Assembly (NCBI RefSeq): GCF_024171605.1
Contig: NZ_JALKAA010000001.1
Span: 868,001-932,000, forward strand
Length of the DNA stretch: 64,000 bases
Source: Pontibacter sp. HSC-36F09
GTDB taxonomy: Bacteria > Bacteroidota > Bacteroidia > Cytophagales > Hymenobacteraceae
Reading direction: 5' to 3'
Part shown: one piece after another, positions 35,798-45,578 of the stretch
How the letters are laid out: every line of letters starts with the position of its first letter
How positions within the stretch are numbered: the stretch's first letter is position 1
Made by a program: the position numbers and the translations under genes
Notes under the pieces: generated by a model
The model's database searches: none
Told to the model about the DNA's origin: nothing
Seen by the model: only the letters and a program-made list of their open reading frames with translations

Positions 35798-38035
35798 TTA
35801 TTGATTCTGCGACTCTGTGGTCGGGTTAATCAGGTTGCGCTCCAAGAAGTCAGTCATCATTTTGAAGCGGTGCAGGCTCGTGATGCCGCCACCCACGCCG
35901 TGGTTGCGGTTCGGGTAGTAGAAGCTTTCGAACTGCTTGTTGGCGCTGATCAGGGCGTCCTGCATTTCTACTGCGTTCTGGAAGTGCACGTTATCGTCGC
36001 CGGTTCCGTGGATCAACAACAGCTTGCCCTGCAGTTTGTCGGCAAAGAACAGCGGTGAGTTATCGTCGTAACCCGATGCGTTCTCCTGCGGTGTTTTCAG
36101 GTAGCGCTCGGTATAGATCGTGTCGTAATAGCGCCAGTTCGTAACCGGAGCAACAGATATACCTGCTGCAAACACGCCATTTCCTTTCGTCAGACCAAGC
36201 AAAGTCATGTAGCCACCGTAGCTGTGACCCCAGATGCCGATGCGGTTTTTGTCTACGTACGACTGGTTGCCCAACCACTTGGCTGCTTCAATCTGGTCCT
36301 CAATTTCGTACTTGCCAAGGTTTGCATAAGTCACTTTCTTGAACTCAGCACCACGGGCACCTGTACCACGATTGTCCACGCTCACTACTATAACGCCCTT
36401 GTTGGCCAGCACCTGGTACCACAGGTAGTTTGCACCGCCCCAGCTGTTGTTTACTGTCTGCGAGCCCGGGCCACCGTACACAAACATCAGTACCGGGTAT
36501 TTCTTGTTCGGATCAAAATCAGTTGGTTTGATCATCCAGCCGTTCAGTTGTGTGCCGTCCTGAGTCTTCATAGTAAAGAACTCCTGCTTGGCAATGTCAT
36601 ACTGGGCCAGCGTGTTTTTCAACTTCTGGTTATCTTCCAGCACTTTCACCAGTTTGCCGTCTTTGGCCGTGTGCAGACTTACTGTTGGCACCTCGTTGGC
36701 AGCTGACTGGTAATCGAGGAAGTATTTGAAGTCGTTGCTCATGTTCACGCGGTGCGTACCGGCTTTATCAGTCAGGCGGGTTTTCTTCTTGCCTTTGCTG
36801 TTGATGCTGTACAAGTGGCGCTCCAGTGGCGATACCTCTGTAGACATGTAGAACAAGCGATCGTTCTTCTCGTCGTAACCGATGTAGCTGCTCATTTCCC
36901 AGTTGCCCTTCGTGATCTGACGCACCAGTTTGCCGTTCATGTTGTGCAGGTATAGGTGGTTAAAGCCATCCTTTTCAGAAGAGTGAATGAAGTGCTTGCC
37001 GTCTTTCAGGTATGTCAGGTCGTCGGTGATGTCGATGTAGGCTTTGTCTGTCTCTTTCAGCACCACGTTGGTTTTGCCGGTTGTGGCGTTGGCGTGCAGG
37101 ATTTCCAGCGTGTTCTGCAGGCGGTTCATCTTCTGGATCGAAAGCAGGTTGCTGTCGTTGGTCCACTTGATGCGCGGCAGGTATATGTCCGTTTCGTTGC
37201 CGGTATCCATCTTCACCGTCTGGCCATTGCCCACGTTATACACCGATACGGTTATGATAGAGTTGGCCTCACCGGCTTTCGGATATTTGAATTTGTTGTC
37301 CTGCGGGTATAGCTCGCCCCACATCTGCATGTTAAACTCCGGCACGTTGGTCTCGTCGAAGGTATAGAAAGCGATCTTAGAGCCGTCTGGTGACCAGTGG
37401 AAACCCTGTGCAAACGAGAATTCCTCTTCGTATACCCAATCGGCGTAACCGTTGATGATGGAGTTGAACTTACCGGTGTTGGTGATCTGTGTTTCCTTCA
37501 TGTTGGCAAGGTCCACGAAGAACATGTTACCTTCGCGCGCAAAAGCCACACGCTTGGCATCCGGAGAGAAAGTAGCGTAAAGCTGCTTACCGCCGTTGCT
37601 CAGCTTGGTCAGTTTCTTCGAGGCGATGTCATACACATAAAACTCAGCCTTGGAAGAGCGGCGGTAGATCTGCTCGCGCTCGGTAGAGAACAGCACCTTT
37701 TTCTCATCAGAGCTAAAGGTATAGCCATCGAATTTGATCGGCTTGTCGCTGCCCTCAGGCTTCAGGTCCTCGCCCTCGATGATCGTGTTCACTGGCTGGC
37801 CTGTCGTCACGTCGTAGCGCACAATGTCGTTCACGCCGTTTTTCTCGTCGGCTACCTGTGAGCTGTAGTAGCGGCCGTCGTTCATCCAGTTGACGCCGTA
37901 CACCGATTTAGCCGAGAAGGTGCCCTTCTGGTAGATGTCCTCCAGCGTGACTTCTTTCTTCTGCTGGGCCTGCGCCACAAAAGCGAAGCACAAGAGCATC
38001 ACAGCCAGAAAATTGGTTTTAAGGTTGATATGCAT
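35798..38035 (-). CDS. Dipeptidyl peptidase IV (S9B serine protease)
   Basis: A 745-aa exported prolyl dipeptidase with a signal peptide (NFLAVMLLCFAFVAQAQ). An eight-bladed propeller domain (about residues 40-490) ends in the alpha/beta-hydrolase domain. The catalytic Ser lies in GIWGHSYGGYMTLLG (about residue 615), the Asp in HGTGDDNVHFQNAVEM, and the His in NRNHGVGGG. It removes N-terminal X-Pro dipeptides in the periplasm, probably for nutrient peptides. It has its own terminator and no linked transport genes. Confidence 0.93.
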   Translation of the reverse strand: MHINLKTNFLAVMLLCFAFVAQAQQKKEVTLEDIYQKGTFSAKSVYGVNWMNDGRYYSSQVADEKNGVNDIVRYDVTTGQPVNTIIEGEDLKPEGSDKPIKFDGYTFSSDEKKVLFSTEREQIYRRSSKAEFYVYDIASKKLTKLSNGGKQLYATFSPDAKRVAFAREGNMFFVDLANMKETQITNTGKFNSIINGYADWVYEEEFSFAQGFHWSPDGSKIAFYTFDETNVPEFNMQMWGELYPQDNKFKYPKAGEANSIITVSVYNVGNGQTVKMDTGNETDIYLPRIKWTNDSNLLSIQKMNRLQNTLEILHANATTGKTNVVLKETDKAYIDITDDLTYLKDGKHFIHSSEKDGFNHLYLHNMNGKLVRQITKGNWEMSSYIGYDEKNDRLFYMSTEVSPLERHLYSINSKGKKKTRLTDKAGTHRVNMSNDFKYFLDYQSAANEVPTVSLHTAKDGKLVKVLEDNQKLKNTLAQYDIAKQEFFTMKTQDGTQLNGWMIKPTDFDPNKKYPVLMFVYGGPGSQTVNNSWGGANYLWYQVLANKGVIVVSVDNRGTGARGAEFKKVTYANLGKYEIEDQIEAAKWLGNQSYVDKNRIGIWGHSYGGYMTLLGLTKGNGVFAAGISVAPVTNWRYYDTIYTERYLKTPQENASGYDDNSPLFFADKLQGKLLLIHGTGDDNVHFQNAVEMQDALISANKQFESFYYPNRNHGVGGGITSLHRFKMMTDFLERNLINPTTESQNQ

Positions 38036-38134
38036 GTGTATAAGGGTTGTTAACGTTTAGTTTGCTAATTTATCAGAATAATGTGGTATTGCCATACCTT
38101 GCTGCCAAAACCATACCGTACACAGGTATAGCCC

Positions 38135-38170
38135 AACAAAAAAGCGGCATCCCTTTCGGAATCTGCCGCC
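38135..38170 (-). terminator. Terminator of the FadL/OmpP1-like gene
   Basis: GCGGCA/TGCCGC (38143-38148 with 38163-38168) followed on the minus strand by TTTTTTG. Confidence 0.8.
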
Positions 38171-38197
38171 TTTCTGAAAACAGGAAAAAAATCTTGC

Positions 38198-39700
38198 TTA
38201 GAAGTTATAGCCAAAAGTCACCATAACGGTGTTGAGTTTGTCTTCGATGTCTACCACCGGCACAAATACGGTCGGGTCGTTAAAGTTATAGGGGCTGTAC
38301 AAGCTGTTAGCCGTGGAGCTGGTAAAAGCCACATCAGCATAGTACTTGTTCAGGCGTATACCTGTGCCCAGCGTAAAGGTATTGATGCCTCCGTCGAAAT
38401 CAGCATTTTTGTAAGGGTCGCCGGTTATGGCATAACCCGCTCTGAAACGGAACACTTCGTAACGTCCCTCAGCCCCCACCTTAAAGTTAAGCGCTGACTG
38501 GTAGTTGCCAGAGATGCGGTCGTTCACGCTGTTAAAATAGCTGCTGTTGCCACCAAAGTCATCGCTTTCAGAGTAGCGGGCATTGGAGTAGTTTACATAC
38601 TCAAGGTCAGCTGCTATAAACCCATACTTTTGCAGGAAGAAGGCCACACCACCCGATGCACGAAACGGTGTAGTCAATTTGTAGGAAAACTCCCCCGGAA
38701 GCTCTGCAGCGCTGTAATTCTCTCCTGGCAAAAACTGGCTGTACATGGAACGCTGATACGTTTCGTCGAAATTGTACAGCGTCGGCGTTTGAACAGAAGC
38801 CCCCAATCGGATGACATCAGAAGGACGGAAGATCATACCCAGTTTCAGGTTAACACCCGTACCGCGTGATCTGTACTCGTCACGAAGCTCCAGGCTAGTA
38901 AAATCAGAATTGGCACTGGCCTCCGCTTCTCTGAATATCCGCTCCTGTCTGAAGTCAGAAGTGACCACACCAAGTGAAGCACCCAGGTATATTTTGTCGC
39001 GGTAACTGGTACCACCCGCTATGTCAATCTGGTTCTGCGATCCTCTCCTGATAATTTCTTCCGTTTGGTTGATTTCACCCTCACGGTAGGTAGGTATAGC
39101 GAAACCGTCTTCGTCGAAATCAAACAGAAAGGTGCCGTAAGCCAGGCCCTCCATGGAAGTGAATCCATTATCGAACTCATTATCCAGATCGGTTTGCGTG
39201 CGGCCACGGAGGTTTGCCAGTTCGGTAAAATACTCCACTATAGTTGGATCTTGTCCACCAGCGGTGTTGCGGTAAGAGGTTCTGCTGTTGAAGTTATTGA
39301 GCCTGCTGAAGCTGATGCCAAAAGTAGCGCCACGCCAGTCACTGCCCTCGTTGGCTTGCCGGTCGGCAAACACAAAGCCGATATGGGGTACAGCCACATT
39401 ATTGCGTTCATCATTCGTCGAAAAGCCACCCACGCGACCTGTTGAGGAGGAGAAGCTGAGGCCTGGGGTGATGCTGAATTCCGACCGTCTGAACATTCCA
39501 AGACCGGCTGGATTGGAGGCCATGGTAGAGACATCCGCTCCGAGTGCTGTTTGTGCTCCTCCTATACCTTGAATACGTGCAGATCCGGTGATTCCGTAAC
39601 GGGTGTAGCGCAGGGCATCTACCTCGTCCTGGGCAAAGGCGGTTCCGCCCCAGCCCAGCATAAGTGCCAGGCTGGCGGAAACAATCTTAGTAATTTTCAT
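38198..39700 (-). CDS. OmpP1/FadL-family outer-membrane porin
   Basis: A 500-aa outer-membrane transporter for hydrophobic compounds. After a signal peptide (LALMLGWGGTAFAQ) comes the family N-terminal hatch pattern: LRYTRYGITGSARIQGIGGAQTALGADVSTMASNPAGLGMFRRSEF, near residues 30-75. Strand-rich sequence follows and ends MVTFGYNF, with the C-terminal Phe expected for barrel insertion. It is upstream of DPP IV on the same strand but separated by a terminator. A long-chain fatty-acid or aromatic substrate is possible; the sequence does not decide. Confidence 0.88.
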   Translation of the reverse strand: MKITKIVSASLALMLGWGGTAFAQDEVDALRYTRYGITGSARIQGIGGAQTALGADVSTMASNPAGLGMFRRSEFSITPGLSFSSSTGRVGGFSTNDERNNVAVPHIGFVFADRQANEGSDWRGATFGISFSRLNNFNSRTSYRNTAGGQDPTIVEYFTELANLRGRTQTDLDNEFDNGFTSMEGLAYGTFLFDFDEDGFAIPTYREGEINQTEEIIRRGSQNQIDIAGGTSYRDKIYLGASLGVVTSDFRQERIFREAEASANSDFTSLELRDEYRSRGTGVNLKLGMIFRPSDVIRLGASVQTPTLYNFDETYQRSMYSQFLPGENYSAAELPGEFSYKLTTPFRASGGVAFFLQKYGFIAADLEYVNYSNARYSESDDFGGNSSYFNSVNDRISGNYQSALNFKVGAEGRYEVFRFRAGYAITGDPYKNADFDGGINTFTLGTGIRLNKYYADVAFTSSTANSLYSPYNFNDPTVFVPVVDIEDKLNTVMVTFGYNF

Positions 39701-39717
39701 GGATTAGTGGTTAGTGG

Positions 39718-40992
39718 TTAGTTTCCTCCTCTATTTCCACGGCCACCGCCGCTGGAGTTAGTTCGTGCCGGAGGGCTTGATGTACCAGAGTTTCTGGATG
39801 GTGGCGAGTAGCTCGGCTGCGAACGCTGCACCGGCTCACTACGCTGGTAACTTGGTTGAGAACGTTGCACCGGCTGGCTGCGCTGGTAGCTTGGCTGCGA
39901 GCGTTGTACTGGCTCACGCTGAATCTGCTGACGCTGTACTGGCTGCTGCTGTATTCTCTCCTGGCGTTGTGTAGGCTGCTGTATACGCTGCTGGCGCTCC
40001 CGTGGCTGCGTAGCTGGCGACACATACTCTTCTCTTGACTGATTTATGCGCTGCACAGGCTGCTGACCTTCAGGTTGCTGGCGCGATGGCCTCACCTGGC
40101 CGCTCTGCGGATCGTAACCACGGTTGGTAGTTGCCGGTCTGGCTGGCAAAGCACGGCCGGAGTTCTCTCCTGCGTTGATCTCCTGGGTTCTTGAATTCGT
40201 ATTGCCGTTGGCACGCTCTGTTCTGCTTGGGCGGGCATAGTCTGCACCTTGTGTGCGCTGCTCGTTGCTAACTGCTTCTGATCGGTTTGGCCGGCCAGTT
40301 ACACGCTCCGGGTTGCCGGTTGCCGGCACCACACTGCGCTCGCCACGCGGTCCGTACTGTACCTGACGCTGCTGCACCACTACCGGGCGGTCATAGATAA
40401 AGCGGTTTCCGCCATAGTAGCCTCGGTTATACCCATTATAGTAGCCTGCATAGTAGTTATTGTATGGCCAGTACCTGTTACCCCAGAATGGATCATACAT
40501 ACCATAGTGGTGTCCCCAGCGATTCCAGCCAGAGCCCCAGCCCATACCCAAACCGATGCTCACGTGCAAGCCGCTTCTTCTGTGCATGAACGGATCATAC
40601 ATGTAAGGATCATAGAAAGGGTCATAATAGTAAGGATCGTAATACGGACTTACACTGCGGTGAACGTAAGAAGATGTCCAGTACGGGTCCACATAGGCGT
40701 AGTTCGGATTATTCCAGGTTGCCTGTGGGCGATAGGTGCGTCCGTCGTAGTACTCGTCGGAGGCATAGTTCTGCGTGACATCACCAGTGGCGGCCTGTTG
40801 GTTTTCCTCGGCAGAAGCATATTGCTGCTGTTGGGGAGCCTGAGCCTGAGGCTGCACATATTCGGTACGGTCTGATGAGCTGTAATACATATCATCATAC
40901 TCCGTCGACTGCATAGCTACCGGGCTGCTGCAACCAACCGCGAAAAGTGCAATCACAGGGGCTATTGCGGTGTATATGTTTATTTTTTTCAT
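39718..40992 (-). CDS. Low-complexity surface lipoprotein, Tyr/Gln/Arg-rich
   Basis: A 424-aa protein with a lipoprotein signal (YTAIAPVIALFAVGC, Cys about 21). The N-terminal half has Tyr/Asp/Pro runs (YYDPFYDPYMYDPF) and a Gly/Trp/Tyr-rich stretch. The C-terminal half is Gln/Arg/Ser-rich, with tandem copies of a 12-residue unit PVQRSQPSYQRS, about residues 355-395 (36-bp DNA repeats near 39808-39935). It ends in a GGGRGNRGG tail. Such proteins are usually disordered and surface-exposed. It is near, but 17 bp from, the FadL-like gene on the same strand. Confidence 0.75.
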   Translation of the reverse strand: MKKINIYTAIAPVIALFAVGCSSPVAMQSTEYDDMYYSSSDRTEYVQPQAQAPQQQQYASAEENQQAATGDVTQNYASDEYYDGRTYRPQATWNNPNYAYVDPYWTSSYVHRSVSPYYDPYYYDPFYDPYMYDPFMHRRSGLHVSIGLGMGWGSGWNRWGHHYGMYDPFWGNRYWPYNNYYAGYYNGYNRGYYGGNRFIYDRPVVVQQRQVQYGPRGERSVVPATGNPERVTGRPNRSEAVSNEQRTQGADYARPSRTERANGNTNSRTQEINAGENSGRALPARPATTNRGYDPQSGQVRPSRQQPEGQQPVQRINQSREEYVSPATQPRERQQRIQQPTQRQERIQQQPVQRQQIQREPVQRSQPSYQRSQPVQRSQPSYQRSEPVQRSQPSYSPPSRNSGTSSPPARTNSSGGGRGNRGGN

Positions 40993-41177
40993 GGCCTTCT
41001 GTGTTTCTAAAATGCTTCTATATCAAAGATATAAACACAATAGCGCAAAACCTTATCAATAGTATAATATATTAACGTAATTTTGGGCCGGAATGATTTT
41101 AAATCTTCTCTATGTGGAGAGCAATATTCATTCCAAAAAGATTTACAATTACGGATATACAATAAATAATTTTAAAA

Positions 41178-42656
41178 ATGAGTAAAGGGCTGCCAAAAAG
41201 AAGCGAAGACTACTCCTTATGGTATAACGAACTGGTGAAAAAAGCCGGTCTGGCGGAGAACTCCTCCGTTCGCGGCTGTATGGTTATCAAGCCATACGGA
41301 TTCGCCATCTGGGAAAAAATGCAACGTCAGCTAGACGATATGTTCAAGGCTACGGGCCATGAAAATGCGTACTTCCCGCTGTTTGTGCCCAAGAGCTTAT
41401 TTGAGGCCGAGGAGCAGAACGCTGAAGGCTTTGCCAAGGAGTGCGCCGTTGTGACGCATTATCGTCTGCAATCAGATCCTGACAAGCCTGGAAAACTGCG
41501 CGTGGACCCGAATGCTAAACTTGAAGAAGAACTGATTGTTCGACCAACTTCTGAGGCCGTGATCTGGGACACTTATAAAGGCTGGATCCAGAGCTACCGC
41601 GACCTGCCATTGCTCATAAACCAGTGGGCAAACGTGGTGCGCTGGGAAATGCGTACGCGTCTGTTCCTGCGCACGACGGAGTTCCTCTGGCAGGAGGGCC
41701 ACACAGCCCATGCTACCGCTGAGGAGGCTATCGCTGAAACCAAGCAGATGCTGGAGGTATACGCCACCTTTGCTGAGCAATACATTGCCCTGCCGGTTAT
41801 CCGCGGGGTAAAAACACCAAACGAGCGCTTCGCCGGCGCCCTCGACACCTACTGCATCGAAGGTTTGATGCAGGATGGCAAGGCCCTGCAGGCAGGCACT
41901 TCCCACTTCCTGGGCCAAAACTTTGCAAAGGCCTTTGATGTGAAGTTTGCCACCAAAGAAGGTGGACTGGAGTACGTATGGGGCACTTCGTGGGGTGTGA
42001 GTACGCGCCTGATGGGTGCGCTTGTGATGGCTCACTCCGACGATGAGGGATTAGTACTTCCTCCAAAACTGGCTCCAATCCAGGTGGTGATAGTGCCGAT
42101 CTACAAAGGCGAAGAGCAACTGGCCCAGATCAGCGAGAAAGTAGAGCAGCTCCGAAAAGAACTGATGGCCAAAGGCATCAGCGTGAAGTTCGACGACCGC
42201 GATACCGAGCGACCTGGCTTTAAGTTTGCCGAGTGGGAGCTGAAGGGCGTGCCGGTGCGCATCGCCATTGGTGCCCGCGACCTGGAGAACGGCACGGCCG
42301 AAGTCGCCCGCCGCGACACCAAGGAGAAGAGCACCCAGCAATTCGACAGCCTGGCAACCTACATTCCCGCCCTGCTCGAGGAGATTCAGGAGAACATCTA
42401 CAACCGCGCGCTGAACTACCGGGAGGAACACACCACCAAAGTAGACAGCTACGAGGAGTTCAAGCAGGTGCTCGACACCAAAGGCGGTTTTGTGCTGGCC
42501 CATTGGGATGGCACACCGGAGACCGAAGAACGCATCAAGGAGGAAACCAAAGCTACAATCCGCTGCATAGCCCTGGATACGCCGGAAGAAGACGGTGTGG
42601 ACATGGTTACAGGAAAGCCATCGAAACAGAGAGTGTACTTCGCAAAAGCTTACTAA
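41178..42656 (+). CDS. proS: Prolyl-tRNA synthetase, archaeal/eukaryotic type
   Basis: ProRS (492 aa) charges tRNA-Pro. The class II catalytic core starts [43 protein letters not shown]. Motif 2 is around [55 protein letters not shown]. The anticodon domain (about residues 290-400) and a C-terminal zinc-type extension ending in KAY follow. No INS editing domain lies between motifs 2 and 3, which marks the archaeal/eukaryotic form, common in Bacteroidetes. It is a single-gene unit with a terminator. Confidence 0.97.
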   Translation: MSKGLPKRSEDYSLWYNELVKKAGLAENSSVRGCMVIKPYGFAIWEKMQRQLDDMFKATGHENAYFPLFVPKSLFEAEEQNAEGFAKECAVVTHYRLQSDPDKPGKLRVDPNAKLEEELIVRPTSEAVIWDTYKGWIQSYRDLPLLINQWANVVRWEMRTRLFLRTTEFLWQEGHTAHATAEEAIAETKQMLEVYATFAEQYIALPVIRGVKTPNERFAGALDTYCIEGLMQDGKALQAGTSHFLGQNFAKAFDVKFATKEGGLEYVWGTSWGVSTRLMGALVMAHSDDEGLVLPPKLAPIQVVIVPIYKGEEQLAQISEKVEQLRKELMAKGISVKFDDRDTERPGFKFAEWELKGVPVRIAIGARDLENGTAEVARRDTKEKSTQQFDSLATYIPALLEEIQENIYNRALNYREEHTTKVDSYEEFKQVLDTKGGFVLAHWDGTPETEERIKEETKATIRCIALDTPEEDGVDMVTGKPSKQRVYFAKAY

Positions 42657-42701
42657 TTGTTGATTGATATTGGCTGATTATTTTCAGCTGCTGAATACAA
42701 A

Positions 42702-42738
42702 GAGCGCCGCTTTCCAGACAGGGAGGCGGCGCTTTTAC
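42702..42738 (+). terminator. Terminator of proS
   Basis: AGCGCCGC/GCGGCGCT (42704-42711 with 42727-42734) followed by TTTTAC. Confidence 0.85.
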
Positions 42739-42865
42739 TTTCTGTCCAGTCCGGATTTCACCCGCTGCTACGCCATACATACTTCCCTTTGCTATCGGTA
42801 TCCAACAATTAACAATCAACAATTATCAATTATTTGCTATATTTACCTAAACCAACTCCAAAACT

Positions 42866-43339
42866 ATGCTCATAGACTGGCTTACAGTAGTGCTGCTTAT
42901 TGGCATCGGCCTTGTCCTGATCGTGGTGGAGCTCATATTCGTGCCGGGCATTACCATTGTGGGCGTTCTGGGCGTTATACTGGTAGGTGTGGGCGTCTGG
43001 ATCAGCTACGCCGCCTTGGGTACAGAAACGGGGCATCTCGTATTAGCAGGCTCGATTATAGCCGGAGGGCTGACGCTTTTCTACAGTTTCAGGTCGGACG
43101 CCTGGTCGCGGTTTGCGCTCAAAGACAGTAATAAAAGCCGGGTGAACGAAGAAAACCCCCACTTGCTGGAGGTAGGCGAAGAAGGTATAACCGTATCGGC
43201 GCTGCGCCCACAGGGCACGGCCATTTTTAAGGAGCGGCGTCACGAAGTACAGTCAACCGGCACCTTTCTGCCACCCAATACGCCCGTGCGCATCATCAAA
43301 ATAGTAGCGAATAAAATCACAGTAGAAGCAATTACCTAA
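42866..43339 (+). CDS. NfeD-family membrane protein
   Basis: A 157-aa NfeD protein of the short form, usually the partner of a flotillin. Two or three N-terminal helices (WLTVVLLIGIGLVLIVVELIFVPGITIVGVLGVILVGVGVWISY) precede a C-terminal OB-fold domain (about residues 95-157) with a GEEGITVSALRPQGTAIFKERRHEVQS stretch. The protease domain of long NfeD is absent. It is encoded 9 bp before floA, in the classic nfeD-flotillin operon. The two proteins organise membrane microdomains. Confidence 0.92.
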   Translation: MLIDWLTVVLLIGIGLVLIVVELIFVPGITIVGVLGVILVGVGVWISYAALGTETGHLVLAGSIIAGGLTLFYSFRSDAWSRFALKDSNKSRVNEENPHLLEVGEEGITVSALRPQGTAIFKERRHEVQSTGTFLPPNTPVRIIKIVANKITVEAIT

Positions 43340-43348
43340 AACAACTCA

Positions 43349-44335
43349 ATGGAAAATTTTTCACTCTTATTCCTCATTGCGGGCGGCATCATCCTGCTGT
43401 TCATCTTCCTTTACTTTGTTCCCATCAGTCTTTGGATTACGGCACTGTTCTCTGGCGTTAAAGTAGGCCTGCTGGAGCTGGTATTCATGCGCATCCGCAA
43501 GGTGCCACCAAGCCTTATCGTCAACTCCATGATCAATGCCACCAAGGCAGGTATAGACGTGACCACCACCGAACTTGAAACTCACTACCTGGCTGGCGGT
43601 AATGTACCCAATGTAATCCGGGCGCTTATCTCAGCTGACAAAGCCAATATTCCGCTTTCCTTTAAGCAAGCCACAGCTATTGACCTGGCAGGTCGTGATG
43701 TGTTTGAGGCCGTGACAACTTCTGTAAATCCGAAGGTAATTAATACACCCAACGTGGCCGCTGTAGCGCAGGATGGTATTCAGCTCATCGCCAAAGCCCG
43801 TGTAACGGTGCGCGCCAACATTATGCAGTTGGTAGGTGGTGCTGGTGAGGAGACGATTCTGGCTCGTGTGGGTGAGGGTATCGTAACATCCATCGGTTCA
43901 TCTGCATCGCACAAGAGCGTGCTGGAAAACCCTGATATGATTTCGAAACTAGTGCTACAGAAAGGCCTCGATGCAGGCACGGCTTACGAAATCCTGTCTA
44001 TTGATATTGCCGATATTGATGTAGGAGAGAACATCGGTGCTAAGCTACAGATCGACCAGGCAGGCGCCGACCTGAAAGTAGCCGAGGCAAAAGCTGAAGA
44101 GCGACGCGCCATGGCTGTTGCCGTGGAGCAGGAAATGAAAGCCAAGGCACAGGAGGCCCGTGCCTCCGTTATCGCAGCCGAAGTAGAGATTCCGCAGGCC
44201 ATCGCAGCGGCCTTCCGTAGCGGTAACCTCGGCATCATGGACTACTACAAGATGCAGAACATTCAGTCAGACACTGATATGCGCAACTCTATTGCCAACC
44301 CTAGTCAGGGCGGACCAAACAAACCGAAGGAATAA
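43349..44335 (+). CDS. floA: Flotillin-like protein FloA
   Basis: FloA (328 aa, UPF0365/YqfA family) scaffolds lipid-raft-like membrane domains. Two short N-terminal hydrophobic segments ([20 protein letters not shown], then [19 protein letters not shown]) are followed by the conserved [20 protein letters not shown] and a SPFH core (about residues 60-220, [24 protein letters not shown]). A coiled-coil heavy in Ala/Glu (about residues 230-290, [26 protein letters not shown]) comes next. Length and motifs are normal. It is the second gene of the operon with nfeD. Confidence 0.95.
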   Translation: MENFSLLFLIAGGIILLFIFLYFVPISLWITALFSGVKVGLLELVFMRIRKVPPSLIVNSMINATKAGIDVTTTELETHYLAGGNVPNVIRALISADKANIPLSFKQATAIDLAGRDVFEAVTTSVNPKVINTPNVAAVAQDGIQLIAKARVTVRANIMQLVGGAGEETILARVGEGIVTSIGSSASHKSVLENPDMISKLVLQKGLDAGTAYEILSIDIADIDVGENIGAKLQIDQAGADLKVAEAKAEERRAMAVAVEQEMKAKAQEARASVIAAEVEIPQAIAAAFRSGNLGIMDYYKMQNIQSDTDMRNSIANPSQGGPNKPKE

Positions 44336-44350
44336 ATCTTTAGCACACAT

Positions 44351-44398
44351 AACAATGGCGGCTATACCTGATGCAGGTATAGCCGCTGTTGTTTTTGG
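44351..44398 (+). terminator. Terminator after floA, formed from two facing copies of the word
   Basis: The arms 44351-44370 and 44374-44393 pair over 13 bp around GCGGCTATACCTG, then a 2-base mismatch, then 5 bp, with a 3-nt loop and a T-run. Confidence 0.85.
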
Positions 44399-44574
44399 CC
44401 AATTCAGACTGGTTTTTGTGCTTTCTGTTGGCTCCTGCCACCGAGCGGTATCCGACTACCAAACTCTAAGTAGCGGTGTTACAGGTAACAATAGACTATA
44501 GCAGATGGTAGTGTATGATGACGCATTCAGAGCAGTTTAGCTATACCTGTACTCATACATACCTATACCTGCTA

Positions 44575-44618
44575 AAAGACAAAAGCCCGCAGCGCTTATG
44601 GCTACGGGCTTTTGTCCG
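44575..44618 (-). terminator. Terminator of the lipoprotein gene
   Basis: A 12-bp stem GACAAAAGCCCG/CGGGCTTTTGTC (44578-44589 with 44605-44616). On the minus strand the T-run lies within the right arm. Confidence 0.85.
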
Positions 44619-44643
44619 TTTATGCGTTACGTCAATTTAAATC

Positions 44644-45480
44644 TTAGCTTTCTTTCAGCGTGATCGTGCGCGTTACTGTGTTGTAAGGACCAGGTATAAC
44701 AGCGCCGGCGTTGTTGATCAGCTCCAGCTTAATGGTGGTTTCGCCCATTGGCAAGCCTTCGATAATATGTGGCATCCACTTGTCAAGGATGAACTCGTTG
44801 CCGTTGATCGTCGCACGCACCTTGTTGCCGGTAGTCGACAGGTCGGTGTTCACCAGGTAGAAATCCAGCATAATACGTCGGGTGTCGCTGCCTACGTACT
44901 CGCCTTTCGGACGGCTATAGAACATGTGCTGCCCCTCCATGTCGAAGTCCATGCGCTGCTGCGGACGGCCCACTGTCACCATGCGCAGGTCGTAAGCGCC
45001 TTTGTGCTTCAGGCTTTCGTGGTAAGAGCGCGATATGAAAGAAAGCACTACGTGCTCGCCTTCCTCCATCTCTTTCGTGAAGGAAGTCTCGTAGTGAGCG
45101 GTGTAAGGCTCGTTGTCAACGATGTTGTGAATGTGCTGTCCCTCCTTTGAGTTAGCCATCAACTCCGAGTTGGAGTGAGGCGTCATGCGCGTGAGCTGGA
45201 AGTTAGACAGTTCGTATACAAACTCAACCGGGCCAGGCTGTACTACGCCGTTCTCTGGAGGAGTATTCAGTCGCAGCTGGGACTCCGGGTATTTCTGGGA
45301 ATCGTCGAAAGCGAACACACGCAATCCGCCTTTGCTCATCACGGCTCCCGTCGGGGTCGGCCCTGTGGTGGTTGCCATCACCGGGGTGCGTGTTTCATCA
45401 TCCTGCATCTGGCGTGTGGTGTCGCAGGAAGCAAAAGCCAGCATAAGGGCCGAAGCAAAGAGTAAGTAGGTTTTTTTCAT
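44644..45480 (-). CDS. Lipoprotein of unknown function
   Basis: A 278-aa protein with a clear lipobox (LMLAFASC, Cys19). A Thr/Asp-rich linker leads to two beta-sandwich-like parts (about residues 50-150 and 160-278). These are rich in His and acidic residues (EFVYELSNFQLTRMTPHSNSELMANSKEGQHIHNIVDNEPY), which could bind metal. I cannot place it in a named family with confidence. Its neighbour on the opposite strand is a 2-oxoglutarate oxygenase, divergent, sharing about 98 bp. Confidence 0.7.
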   Translation of the reverse strand: MKKTYLLFASALMLAFASCDTTRQMQDDETRTPVMATTTGPTPTGAVMSKGGLRVFAFDDSQKYPESQLRLNTPPENGVVQPGPVEFVYELSNFQLTRMTPHSNSELMANSKEGQHIHNIVDNEPYTAHYETSFTKEMEEGEHVVLSFISRSYHESLKHKGAYDLRMVTVGRPQQRMDFDMEGQHMFYSRPKGEYVGSDTRRIMLDFYLVNTDLSTTGNKVRATINGNEFILDKWMPHIIEGLPMGETTIKLELINNAGAVIPGPYNTVTRTITLKES

Positions 45481-45578
45481 CTAGAGGGGGTTTGAATTAG
45501 CAAATAGCCAATATACTGTTTTTATTTGTATATTGCGCACTACGTAATATTAACGTAAAAGTATACAAAAAAGACTAT

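Noticed and set aside
39805-39935. CRISPR-like repeat array in the lipoprotein gene
   Set aside because: The 36-bp units are directly adjacent, have no spacers and encode an in-frame peptide repeat.
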